In this document: one piece after another, positions 1 to 6,280 of the stretch
How positions within the stretch are numbered: position 1 is the first letter of the stretch
Layout: each line of letters opens with the position of its first letter
Assembly (NCBI GenBank): GCA_012271225.1
Contig: JAAXGS010000132.1
Coordinates: 1-14,663 of the forward strand
DNA from: Dehalococcoidia bacterium
GTDB lineage: Bacteria; Chloroflexota; Dehalococcoidia; UBA6926
Length of the DNA stretch: 14,663 nucleotides
Reading direction: 5' to 3'
Program-made: the position numbers and the translations under genes
The notes under the pieces: generated by a model
Database searches by the model: none
Told to the model about the DNA's origin: nothing
What the model saw: the letters and a program-made list of their open reading frames with translations, nothing else

Positions 1-324
1 GTGACGGCGGCCATCACCGGCCAGGGTCTGGGTGAGACGGTTGCGCTGATCACGGATGGGCGTTTCTCCGGAGGCACGCACGGACTCGCCGTGGGCCACG
101 TCGCGCCGGAGGCGATGACCGGCGGGCCGATGGGCCTGCTGGAGGACGGCGACATCATTGTGCTGGACGTGGCGCGGCGCGTGATTGACGTGGAGCTATC
201 GGACGCGGAGTTGGCGGAGCGGCGGGCGCGCTGGCAGGCGCCGCCGCCAAAGCACTCTCGCGGCGCGCTCGCCAAGTACGCGCGGCTGGTGTCGTCCGCC
301 TCTCGCGGCGCGGTCACCTCCTAG
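1..324 (+). CDS. ilvD: Dihydroxy-acid dehydratase, C-terminal fragment (5' end outside window)
   Basis: This is the C-terminal 107 residues of dihydroxy-acid dehydratase, the Fe-S enzyme that dehydrates 2,3-dihydroxy-isovalerate and 2,3-dihydroxy-3-methylvalerate in valine, isoleucine and leucine synthesis. What is seen: GQGLGE followed by the family signature ALITDGRFSGGTHG (residues 16-29), then GHVAPEA, GGPMGLLEDGD, and the C-terminal pattern ending in LAKYARLVSSAS and GAVTS. The family is usually about 550-570 residues, so roughly the last fifth is present. The GTG at base 1 falls inside the conserved core and is not a start; the gene continues upstream. It ends with TAG at 322-324 and converges on the GyrI-like gene, with a hairpin between them. 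The family call is secure; nothing can be said about the missing N-terminal Fe-S ligands. Confidence 0.95.
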   Translation: MTAAITGQGLGETVALITDGRFSGGTHGLAVGHVAPEAMTGGPMGLLEDGDIIVLDVARRVIDVELSDAELAERRARWQAPPPKHSRGALAKYARLVSSASRGAVTS

Positions 325-341
325 ACCCGATTCTCGCCCAT

Positions 342-357
342 GCCCCATCCGCGGGGC
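342..357. terminator. GC hairpin between convergent genes, possible terminator without U-tract
   Basis: GCCCC (342-346), loop ATCCGC, GGGGC (353-357) form a 5-bp all-GC stem between the ilvD stop (324) and the stop of the opposing gene (364). The position suits a bidirectional terminator. There is no T-run on either side, so intrinsic termination would be weak. Confidence 0.35.
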
Positions 358-363
358 GGAATG

Positions 364-852
364 TCAGGCGAGGGGGACTTGCACCTCTGTGATGAGCTCG
401 GGCTCAGGCGTCTCCGTCGGGTCTGACAGATAGACCTCCATTGGGGGGCCGGCGGGCTGGATTTCCTGCTGCGCAAGCCATGTGAACAGCAGTCCGTAGG
501 CCGCGCCAACGCCGTCATACGGGCCTCGGTGGAACACGTGGGCGTAGCGGCCGCCTGGGAGCGTGCGAACGCCGATGCCGTCCGGGTTTGCCGGCTGCTC
601 CGGCGTGGCGGGCGTCACCGGCGTCCACGCCTCCCAATGCAGCTGGGCCTCCGGCGTGGTGGAGGGATCATCGGCATACGTGCCGCCCGGCGGGCTGACG
701 ATGACGGCCTTTGCGGACTCTATCCACGCCAGCAGGCGTTCCATCGCCTGCGGAAACTGCTGATACGGCCCGTGCATTGCGATGTACGCGATGCGCCGCT
801 CCGCCAGTTCCGTGATGCCCGGCTCTCCAATCGGCCTGTCTGCTGTGGTCAA
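364..852 (-). CDS. GyrI-like / AraC effector-binding domain protein
   Basis: A 162-residue stand-alone protein of the GyrI-like (AraC effector-binding, SHS2-type) superfamily. Such domains bind small hydrophobic or cationic molecules; some, such as SbmC/GyrI, inhibit DNA gyrase. Two related modules are visible: residues 13-75 (beginning ITELAERRIAYIAMHGPY) and residues 92-162 (RTLPGGRYAHVFHRGPYDGV, later MEVYLSDP and ELITEVQVPL). The repeated pattern R/G-x-x-A-x-x-x-x-x-GPY at the start of each half is the typical internal duplication. No DNA-binding domain is attached. The open frame reaches a TTG at 867, but GGGAGG at 859-864 lies inside it, six bases before a TTG at 852 (GTG at 855 is also possible), so I place the start there. 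It lies 36 bases downstream of the membrane-anchored gene and is probably co-transcribed with it. The ligand is unknown. Confidence 0.8.
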   Translation of the reverse strand: MTTADRPIGEPGITELAERRIAYIAMHGPYQQFPQAMERLLAWIESAKAVIVSPPGGTYADDPSTTPEAQLHWEAWTPVTPATPEQPANPDGIGVRTLPGGRYAHVFHRGPYDGVGAAYGLLFTWLAQQEIQPAGPPMEVYLSDPTETPEPELITEVQVPLA

Positions 853-858
853 CACACA

Positions 859-864
859 CCTCCC
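859..864 (-). promoter_or_regulatory. Shine-Dalgarno site deciding the start of the GyrI-like gene
   Basis: GGGAGG on the minus strand lies 6 bases before TTG at 852 (3 bases before GTG at 855). It falls within the longer open frame that starts at 867, which argues for the downstream start. Confidence 0.6.
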
Positions 865-888
865 CAATGACCGTGATACTTCCCCTAG

Positions 889-1308
889 TTAACCCGCCGC
901 CCCCGTGACGACTTCATAGATAACAATACTTATCCCGATGATAATCACGAGGGCAACTATTCCGCCCACTATTTCCCAGGGTTCTTGTTTCTTCTCAACA
1001 GGCTTTTCAACGGTCATGGTCTTCTGATTCTTCATCCCATCCAGCCGCCCGCGCTGATACGCCGCTTGTTCCGCGGGATTGATTGGAGCAGGGACGGGAT
1101 TGGATGGGGGACGAGGCGTGCTCACGGGCTCGTCTCGAAACACGGAACCCTCGCGCTCATACTGCGGTGTGTAGCGGCGACTCCTGGGCTTCGGAGGAGG
1201 GTTTGTGGGAGCCGCCGCGTCCGAAGAGGACTGACGCCGCCGCGCGCGCAAGGCGATGAGTTCCTCGACCAATTCCCTCTCGCGTGCTCTCTCTTGTTCT
1301 GTGCTCAT
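889..1308 (-). CDS. Small protein with proline-rich linker and C-terminal membrane anchor, function unknown
   Basis: A 139-residue protein that I do not recognise by family. Visible parts in order: a charged, probably helical or coiled-coil N-terminus (residues 3-24, rich in Glu and Arg); a Pro/Ser/Arg-rich, probably disordered linker (30-80); a Lys-rich stretch (92-109); and one strongly hydrophobic segment (about 113-134: GGIVALVIIIGISIVIY), then only five residues. No signal peptide is seen, so the likely form is a cytosolic head anchored by a C-terminal tail, with the basic Lys stretch on the cytoplasmic side. AGGAGGG at 1315-1321 lies 6 bases before ATG 1308 and supports the start. The coding sequence looks less GC-rich than its neighbours. 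It is followed after 36 bases by the GyrI-like gene. Function cannot be inferred. Confidence 0.75.
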   Translation of the reverse strand: MSTEQERARERELVEELIALRARRRQSSSDAAAPTNPPPKPRSRRYTPQYEREGSVFRDEPVSTPRPPSNPVPAPINPAEQAAYQRGRLDGMKNQKTMTVEKPVEKKQEPWEIVGGIVALVIIIGISIVIYEVVTGAAG

Positions 1309-1365
1309 GGTCGGCCCTCCTTTCTGATGATGTTCCGCGGTAACGTGTCCCGGACTGACGCATCA

Positions 1366-1371
1366 ATTGTA
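1366..1371 (-). promoter_or_regulatory. Putative -10 element for the membrane-anchor / GyrI-like pair
   Basis: TACAAT reads on the minus strand, 57 bases upstream of ATG 1308, in the 148-base divergent gap. I find no convincing -35 hexamer at 16-18 bases, so this rests on the -10 match and position alone. Confidence 0.3.
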
Positions 1372-1456
1372 CGCCCGTGACGCGGACGGAATCGGCAGGA
1401 TGACGGGCGGGAAGCGCCGCGCGCCGCATACGCGCCTGACGTACACTGTGGAGGTC

Positions 1457-1786
1457 ATGGCAAGCCGCTTTCCTGAGAGAGTTCCCGGCATCACGCTGCT
1501 GCGGCTGGAGCCGGACGGTATCCACACCGTCTGGGAGGACGGGCAGGGTAGTCACTACCCCTACCGCTTTCTTCGCGGACATTGCCCGTGCGCCATGTGC
1601 GTGCTGGAGGGCACCAATCAGCGCGTGGTCTTTGAGAAGGATGTGCCTGAGGACGTCATCGCCATCGACTGGATGCAGGTTGGCCGCTACGCCGTGCAGT
1701 TCCTCTGGTCGGACGCCCATGAGACGGGGATATTTACGTTTCAGTATCTCCGTGAGTTGGACAATGAACTGCGTTCAGGTCCCTGA
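1457..1786 (+). CDS. DUF971 (GBBH-like N-terminal domain) protein with Cys3His zinc pattern
   Basis: A 109-residue single-domain protein of the DUF971 family, the fold found at the N-terminus of gamma-butyrobetaine hydroxylase. Seen: a domain start ITLLRLEPDGIHTVWEDG (12-29), YPYRFLRGHCPCAMC (34-48), and DAHETGIFTFQYLREL (86-101). C43, C45, C48 and H88 have nearly the spacing of the known structural zinc ligands of human BBOX1 (C38, C40, C43, H82), so zinc binding is likely. Stand-alone DUF971 proteins have no oxygenase domain; some occur near Fe-S or Mrp-type genes, but none is visible here. The frame is open from 1367 with an ATG also at 1400; I chose 1457 because it sits just before the domain and follows GGAGG (1450-1454), though the 2-base spacing is short. 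It is divergent from the membrane-anchor gene and convergent with RNase J. Confidence 0.82.
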   Translation: MASRFPERVPGITLLRLEPDGIHTVWEDGQGSHYPYRFLRGHCPCAMCVLEGTNQRVVFEKDVPEDVIAIDWMQVGRYAVQFLWSDAHETGIFTFQYLRELDNELRSGP

Positions 1787-1806
1787 CGCAGGGCGCTGAT
1801 TTTTCA

Positions 1807-1816
1807 GGCCGCGGCC
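1807..1816. repeat. GGCCGCGGCC palindrome between convergent genes
   Basis: A perfect 10-base GC palindrome in the 35-base gap between the DUF971 stop (1786) and the RNase J stop (1822). A short T5 run (1799-1804 region) lies beside it. It could help termination on either strand, but the loop would be tiny. Confidence 0.25.
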
Positions 1817-1821
1817 CGCCG

Positions 1822-3504
1822 TCAGAGCGGCGTGGTCTGAATCAACAACCGCGGGCGTCGGCGCGTGTCCTTGTGAATGAAGCGGCTCAACTCGTCCTGA
1901 ACCAGGGACTCGATGGCCGCCAGCCCGCCGCCTGAATCGACAGCGCGCCCCACCGCAGCCTCAACCACCTCACACGCCCGCGCGCTGAGTTCCTCCGCCC
2001 GGCGGCTGTCAAGGAATCCAAGGATCGATATTGTTGGATCGCCCACCAGCTCGTGCGTCTCGGTGTCCAGGGGCAGAAACACGGCCACAACACCGTCGCG
2101 CGCAAGGGTCGATCGTTCATTGAGCACCTCGGTGTCCACGCTGCCCACGTGCAGACCCGAGACGAATCTGTCTCTGAGGTTCAGGGTATCGACCACCGCC
2201 GCTCCGCCGATGTCGTCGATCTCCAGCACGTCGCCGTCCGTCATGAGGAAGATGTTGTCCCCGGGGATGCCGACGGATTCGGCGAGGTGCGTGTGGTGGA
2301 CCAGATGCCGATAGTCTCCGTGGATCGGCACAAAGTAGCGCGGCCGGGTCAGCCGCATCATCAATTTCAGGTCCTCCTGGCTTGCGTGGCCGCGCACGTG
2401 AACCTGCTCCGTGGCGCTGTAGAGGACATCGGCGCCCAGCCGAAAGAGGCCATCGATCATTCTTCCCACCACGGCCGCGTTTCCCGGAATGGGGTTGGAG
2501 GAGATGATGACGGTGTCTCCGGGATCAATGCGCACCTGCTGATGGGTTCCCCGTGACATGCGGACGAGCGCGGACGTCGGCTCACCCTGCGCGCCAGTCG
2601 TCATGATGACCGTCTCCTCCGGCACGGCGGCATCCAGTTGGTTGGGGGGGATGAGCAACCCGTTTGGAATGCGCAGGTAGCCCAGCTCCATTGCGATCTG
2701 GACGTTGTCCACCATGCTTCTGCCGACGACGCCCAACCTGCGCCCATGCAGGGCCGCCGCGTCCGCAACCTGTTGGATGCGTGAGATGAGCGAGGCGAAA
2801 CTGGCGACGATCACGCGCCCCTGCGCCTCGCCAATGAAGCGCGTCAGCGCCTTCCCAACGACGGCTTCTGAGGGCGTGTGGCCGGGGATTTCAGCGTAGG
2901 TTGAATCGGACATGAGCAGCAGAACGCCGTCGCTCCCCGCCTGCGCCAGCCTCTGAAAGTCCGTTGGCTTGCCGTCCGCCGGTGTGTGGTCGAGCTTGAA
3001 ATCACCCGTATGGACAATTGTCCCAACCGGCGTGCTGATGATCACGCCGGTCGCGTCCGGTATGGAGTGATTGACGCGAAAGAGCGTGACGTCAAACGGG
3101 CCAAGTTGAAATGTGTCGCCGGGCTCGATCGTTTCAAGCGCAACGCCGCGCAGCTGGCGCGACTCCCGCAGTTTGACGGAAACAAGGCCGATGGTGAGCG
3201 CGGTGCCGTACACCGGGGCGCGCAGCTCCGGCAGGATGTGCGGCAATGCGCCGATATGGTCCTCATGGCCGTGGGTGATGACCACGCCGACGACGTTCTC
3301 ACGCCGGTCCAGAACATACTGCGCGTCCGGAATGACGATGTCGACGCCGTGATGCGTCTCGTCGGGAAACATCAGGCCGCAATCGACAATGAGGATGGCG
3401 TCGCCGTATTCGACAAGCATCATGTTCTTGCCAATCTCGCCAAGACCGCCCAGCGGGATGACGCGGAGGGCTGAGGGTGACGGAGGCATGGATCTGTCGC
3501 TCAT
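1822..3504 (-). CDS. rnj: Ribonuclease J
   Basis: RNase J is a metallo-beta-lactamase/beta-CASP nuclease that works as a 5'-3' exonuclease and endonuclease in mRNA decay and rRNA maturation. At 560 residues it matches the usual bacterial length. Motifs seen: IPLGGLGEIGKNM (16-29); the zinc motif HGHEDHIGALP (78-88); VNHSIPD with H146; HTGDFK (165-170, D168); beta-CASP region with SDSTYAE (199-205) and ASFASLISRIQQ (234-245); TGAQGEP (303-309); RGHASQEDLK (371-380); and the final ligand HGDYRHL (395-401). A C-terminal domain follows from about 450. It starts 12 bases after the uracil-DNA glycosylase stop. No Shine-Dalgarno is visible before ATG 3504, so translation is probably coupled to the upstream gene. 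It is last in the minus-strand run. Confidence 0.97.
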   Translation of the reverse strand: MSDRSMPPSPSALRVIPLGGLGEIGKNMMLVEYGDAILIVDCGLMFPDETHHGVDIVIPDAQYVLDRRENVVGVVITHGHEDHIGALPHILPELRAPVYGTALTIGLVSVKLRESRQLRGVALETIEPGDTFQLGPFDVTLFRVNHSIPDATGVIISTPVGTIVHTGDFKLDHTPADGKPTDFQRLAQAGSDGVLLLMSDSTYAEIPGHTPSEAVVGKALTRFIGEAQGRVIVASFASLISRIQQVADAAALHGRRLGVVGRSMVDNVQIAMELGYLRIPNGLLIPPNQLDAAVPEETVIMTTGAQGEPTSALVRMSRGTHQQVRIDPGDTVIISSNPIPGNAAVVGRMIDGLFRLGADVLYSATEQVHVRGHASQEDLKLMMRLTRPRYFVPIHGDYRHLVHHTHLAESVGIPGDNIFLMTDGDVLEIDDIGGAAVVDTLNLRDRFVSGLHVGSVDTEVLNERSTLARDGVVAVFLPLDTETHELVGDPTISILGFLDSRRAEELSARACEVVEAAVGRAVDSGGGLAAIESLVQDELSRFIHKDTRRRPRLLIQTTPL

Positions 3505-3516
3505 TGACGGTGACGG

Positions 3517-4203
3517 CTACAGGAGGTTCAGTTGTTCCCCGCATCCGGATTGCCCCTCGGTTTGGGAGGCGGGCTCCTGCGCGCCGGGCCCGGGTGGATG
3601 GTCGTCATGTGCGCCGGCTGCGCGGAGGCGCGCCTGTTCCAGCGCCGCCGGCAGATTCTTGAAATCCTGCACGATAATCTCCCGCCATTGCTGTTGGTGC
3701 AGGGCGGCGGCGGGGTGGTAGATCGGATAGACGGCCAGCCCGTCTTTGTAGAGCAGCTGCCCCCGCGCGCGAGAGATGGATTGCCGCGGAAAGAGCCGCG
3801 TTAGTGAAAACCTCCCCAGCGTGACAAGCAGGGTGGGGTTGATGATCTCCAACTGACGCCGGAGATACAGTGATTCACACAGATCCAACTCATCATCGCG
3901 GGGATCCCGGTTGTTGGGCGGGCGGCATTTCACGGTGTTGGTGATGTAGACGTCCTTCCTGTCCCATCCGATGGATGCGAGCAGTTCATCCAGAAGCTTT
4001 CCGGCCGCGCCGACAAACGGGCGTCCCTGTTGATCCTCATAGTATCCGGGCCCCTCGCCGATGAACATAACATCGGCGTCGGACGCTCCCTCGCCGGGCA
4101 CGGCTCGGGTGCGGCCCTCGGACAACCTGCACGCCGTGCACGTCGATATGTCGCTCGCAATGGCGCGCAGCGCGTCCGCTGGATCAGTGGCCGGATCAGC
4201 CAT
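3517..4203 (-). CDS. udg: Family 4 (4Fe-4S) uracil-DNA glycosylase with C-terminal QLNLL tail
   Basis: A type-4 uracil-DNA glycosylase of 228 residues, removing uracil from DNA at the start of base excision repair. Evidence: motif 1 GEGPGYYEDQQGRPFVG (49-65), the later motif HPAAAL (163-168), and four cysteines in the family arrangement, C22-x2-C25, C93 and C109, that hold a 4Fe-4S cluster. NTVKCRPPNNR (89-99) is also typical. The catalytic domain ends near residue 192. Beyond it lies a 36-residue tail rich in Gly, Pro, His and Gln, ending in QLNLL (224-228), which resembles the bacterial sliding-clamp binding consensus QL(S/D)LF. Start ATG 4203 has no clear Shine-Dalgarno but no better in-frame choice is seen. 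It sits between acpP (70 bases upstream) and rnj (12 bases downstream). Family call is secure; clamp binding is inference. Confidence 0.96.
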   Translation of the reverse strand: MADPATDPADALRAIASDISTCTACRLSEGRTRAVPGEGASDADVMFIGEGPGYYEDQQGRPFVGAAGKLLDELLASIGWDRKDVYITNTVKCRPPNNRDPRDDELDLCESLYLRRQLEIINPTLLVTLGRFSLTRLFPRQSISRARGQLLYKDGLAVYPIYHPAAALHQQQWREIIVQDFKNLPAALEQARLRAAGAHDDHPPGPGAQEPASQTEGQSGCGEQLNLL

Positions 4204-4212
4204 CAGGGTATC

Positions 4213-4234
4213 GCCGGGACGGACCCTGTCCGGC
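4213..4234. repeat. Nested inverted repeats in the acpP-udg gap
   Basis: CGGAC-CCT-GTCCG (4220-4232) can form a 5-bp hairpin. An alternative outer pairing, GCCGG (4213-4217) with CCGGC (4230-4234), overlaps it. The element is just upstream of the udg start on the minus strand. There is no U-tract, so it is not an obvious terminator; it might modulate processing or translation. Confidence 0.3.
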
Positions 4235-4273
4235 CCGCGCCGCGTTCTCTTTCACAAGCGGGCAGGGATGCCG

Positions 4274-4525
4274 CTACTCGTCCTTGACTCCGAGTTCGTC
4301 CTTGAAGTAGTTGACCGCGTCCTGAACCGTGAGTATCTTCTCGGCGGCCTCGTCCGGAATATCGGGCGTGCCAAACTCATCCTGCAGGGCCAGGACGAAT
4401 TCAACCATGTCCAGTGAATCGGCATTGAGGTCGTCACCGAAGGCGGCCTCCGGCGTCACCTGATCAGCCTCAACGCCAAGTTTCTCGACTGCGACCTTCT
4501 GGACCCTTTCTATGACGGTAGCCAC
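4274..4525 (-). CDS. acpP: Acyl carrier protein
   Basis: An 83-residue acyl carrier protein, which carries growing acyl chains of type II fatty acid synthesis on a 4'-phosphopantetheine arm. The attachment site is Ser37 in NADSLDMVEF (34-43), the family's DSL motif. The protein is acidic and helical as expected, with FGDDL (29-33) before the serine and VQDAVNYFKDEL near the C-terminus. Start: the open frame extends upstream to 4663, but that extension overlaps the end of nusB in another frame and is not ACP-like. A strong AAGGAGGA (4534-4541) lies 8 bases before GTG 4525, and the family N-terminus begins exactly there. It follows nusB by 43 bases and precedes udg. Confidence 0.97.
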   Translation of the reverse strand: MATVIERVQKVAVEKLGVEADQVTPEAAFGDDLNADSLDMVEFVLALQDEFGTPDIPDEAAEKILTVQDAVNYFKDELGVKDE

Positions 4526-4533
4526 GTAGCGAT

Positions 4534-4541
4534 TCCTCCTT
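4534..4541 (-). promoter_or_regulatory. Strong Shine-Dalgarno fixing the acpP GTG start
   Basis: AAGGAGGA on the minus strand, 8 bases before GTG 4525. It is among the strongest ribosome sites in the window, in line with the high expression expected of ACP. Confidence 0.8.
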
Positions 4542-4568
4542 CTGTGAGATTGATCCTGTGAAACTACA

Positions 4569-5030
4569 TTAGGGGTCAGGTGAGAGTTCCGCAAGCACAC
4601 CGCCCAGGACGCCCCGCACAAAGCGGCCCGATCCCTCCCCGCCGTAGATCTTTGCCAGTTCAACCGCCTCTGAGACGGCCACCATCGGCGGAGCGTGCCT
4701 GCGGGTGATCTCCGTGAGCGCCAGCCTCAGGGCGTTGCGATCCACGCCGGCCAACTGGTTGACGGGAAATGTGGTGGCATGGCCCTGAATCAGGAGATCA
4801 AGGCGCTGCTCATCCTGCTGCACGTCCTGCACCAACGTTGACGCATAGGAGAGGACGGATTTCCGTCCGGCATCCACAGGAAAATCGTCGGCGATTCTCT
4901 GCAAAGCCGGTAACGGCGGATGCTTTACCGCGTCCCATTCATAGAGGGCCTGAAGGGCGAGAATCCTGGCGTTGCGCCGGGATTCCGCGAATCCATCATC
5001 GGATATTCCGCCCTCGGAGTGCGCGGACAC
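4569..5030 (-). CDS. nusB: Transcription antitermination factor NusB
   Basis: NusB binds boxA RNA with NusE (S10) and supports antitermination of rRNA operons. With the chosen start it has 153 residues, close to the usual 130-160. Seen: the arginine-rich helix 1 RRNARILALQALYEWD (18-33), the middle helices including AGVDRNALRLALTEI (94-108), and the C-terminal signature AVSEAVELAKIYGGEGSGRF followed by VRGVLGGVL (118-146), matching the family pattern NEAVELAK-FVNGVL. The first 17 residues are an extra tail of low conservation. A longer frame starts at TTG 5069 inside fabD but has no ribosome site. GTG 5030, 10 bases after the fabD stop and preceded by a weak GGGCGG, is preferred. Its place between fabD and acpP is unusual for a fatty-acid cluster. 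Confidence 0.9.
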   Translation of the reverse strand: MSAHSEGGISDDGFAESRRNARILALQALYEWDAVKHPPLPALQRIADDFPVDAGRKSVLSYASTLVQDVQQDEQRLDLLIQGHATTFPVNQLAGVDRNALRLALTEITRRHAPPMVAVSEAVELAKIYGGEGSGRFVRGVLGGVLAELSPDP

Positions 5031-5040
5031 GGTGACCGCC

Positions 5041-5961
5041 CTAGCCGCTGAGCGCTTCGAGCTGCTCAAGGTTACCGATGTTGATCGTTTCCGCCTCTGC
5101 GAATGTGCGCTTGACCAGGCCGGTCAGCACCGTGCCGGGCCCGATCTCCACAAAGGTGTCGGCGCCGTTGTCCCGCAGGTACTCGACCGTCCGGAACCAT
5201 TGGACAGAATTGCGGATTTGGCTCGCCAGCTCATCCGTGATGTCCTCCGCCGTGGCGAGCGGCTGCGCTGTCACGTTGCCGATGACAGGGAAACCGGGTG
5301 CGGAAATCGTCGCGGATGCAAGGGCGGAGCGCATTCCGGGAACAGCGGGATCCATCAGGGATGAGTGGAACGCGGCGCTGACGCGGAGAGCCACAACGCG
5401 CCGCGCGCCCCGCTCCTCCGCAAGCTTTTGCGCGGCCTCAACACCCTCCTTTGAGCCGCTGATGACGATTTGGTCGGCGGAGTTCAGGTTTGCCATGTCC
5501 ACGCCGGCCTCGGCGCAAATCTCGCTGAGGGTAGTCTCCGGCATGCCCATGACGGCGGCCATCGCGCCCTCCCGCTCATCGCCCGCGGCCTGCATCAGAC
5601 GCCCCCGCTCCCGGACAAGCCGCACGGCGTCCGTAAAGGTCATTGCGCCCGCCGCGACCAGCGCTGAATATTCGCCCAGGCTGTGTCCGGCGGCGAATGA
5701 CGGCGTTAGCCCCTTCGCCTGCAGCCTCTCGCGCGCGGCCTCCAGCGTCGCAATCGAGGCCGTCAAGATGGCGGGCTGCGTGTTGATCGTCTGTGTCAGG
5801 GTTTCTTCCGGGCCCTCAAAACAGAGTCCGGAGAGGGAGAATCCAAGCGCCTGGTCAGCCTCGTCAAAGATCGCCTTTGCCGCCGGAACGGCGTCATAGA
5901 GGTCCTTGCCCATGCCCACGGCCTGAGCGCCCTGTCCGGGAAAGAGAAACGCAATCGTCAT
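5041..5961 (-). CDS. fabD: Malonyl-CoA:ACP transacylase
   Basis: FabD moves malonyl from malonyl-CoA to the ACP phosphopantetheine, supplying extender units for fatty acid synthesis. The 306-residue length is typical. Motifs seen: FPGQGAQ (7-13, oxyanion hole region), the nucleophile elbow GHSLGEY (92-98) with Ser94, the arginine in RERGRLMQ (118-125) that holds the malonyl carboxylate, and the catalytic His199 in AFHSSLM (197-203); VEIGPGTVLTGL (271-282) marks the C-terminal part. ATG 5961 was preferred over a GTG at 5970 because GAAGGAG (5970-5976) lies 8 bases before the ATG. Its substrate ACP is encoded two genes downstream. rpmF lies 81 bases upstream. The stop is 10 bases before the nusB start, so the two are likely coupled. 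Confidence 0.97.
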   Translation of the reverse strand: MTIAFLFPGQGAQAVGMGKDLYDAVPAAKAIFDEADQALGFSLSGLCFEGPEETLTQTINTQPAILTASIATLEAARERLQAKGLTPSFAAGHSLGEYSALVAAGAMTFTDAVRLVRERGRLMQAAGDEREGAMAAVMGMPETTLSEICAEAGVDMANLNSADQIVISGSKEGVEAAQKLAEERGARRVVALRVSAAFHSSLMDPAVPGMRSALASATISAPGFPVIGNVTAQPLATAEDITDELASQIRNSVQWFRTVEYLRDNGADTFVEIGPGTVLTGLVKRTFAEAETINIGNLEQLEALSG

Positions 5962-6042
5962 CTGTGACACTCCTTCACATTGTCTGCTTGTGTTTCCGAC
6001 AGAATCGTCCGCTGTCCGGGCGCGCCCCGTTTCGTGATCCGG

Positions 6043-6234
6043 TTATTCGGCGGCGCGGCGCGGCGCGATGACCTGCCGCCCGTTGTACGTGCCGCATGAG
6101 GGGCAGGCGCGATGCGCCATCCGCGCATTGCCGCAGGTGGGGCACTGTGACATGAACGCGGGCGTGCGGGCGGTGTGGGCCATCCTCTTGTTCTGACGCG
6201 CGCGGGAGCGGCGTCGCTTTGGCAGCGGTGGCAT
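6043..6234 (-). CDS. rpmF: 50S ribosomal protein L32
   Basis: L32 is a small protein of the large ribosomal subunit; the 63-residue length is typical. The basic N-terminus MPPLPKRRRSRARQNKRMAH is characteristic, and the zinc ribbon is intact: C31-P-T-C34-G, then HRAC44-P-S-C47-G, so this is the zinc-binding (C+) form. The tail NGRQVI is also conserved. It starts at ATG 6234 with a moderate GAGGG upstream. As in many bacteria it directly follows the DUF177/YceD gene (46-base gap) and precedes a fatty-acid gene, an arrangement that links ribosome and lipid synthesis. Confidence 0.97.
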   Translation of the reverse strand: MPPLPKRRRSRARQNKRMAHTARTPAFMSQCPTCGNARMAHRACPSCGTYNGRQVIAPRRAAE

Positions 6235-6280
6235 GGTCGTGTTCCCTCTGTCTTTCTTTCTGATGCGCCGTCGGGCCGTA

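Noticed and set aside
1..3. GTG at base 1 as the start of a short gene
   Set aside because: It falls inside the conserved IlvD core, so it is an internal valine codon of a gene that continues upstream.
4526..4663. 46-residue N-terminal extension of the acyl carrier protein
   Set aside because: The extension overlaps the nusB 3' end in another frame, and a strong ribosome site precedes GTG 4525 at the normal ACP N-terminus.
5078..5899. 273-codon plus-strand open frame
   Set aside because: Antisense shadow of fabD, whose catalytic motifs are all intact on the minus strand.
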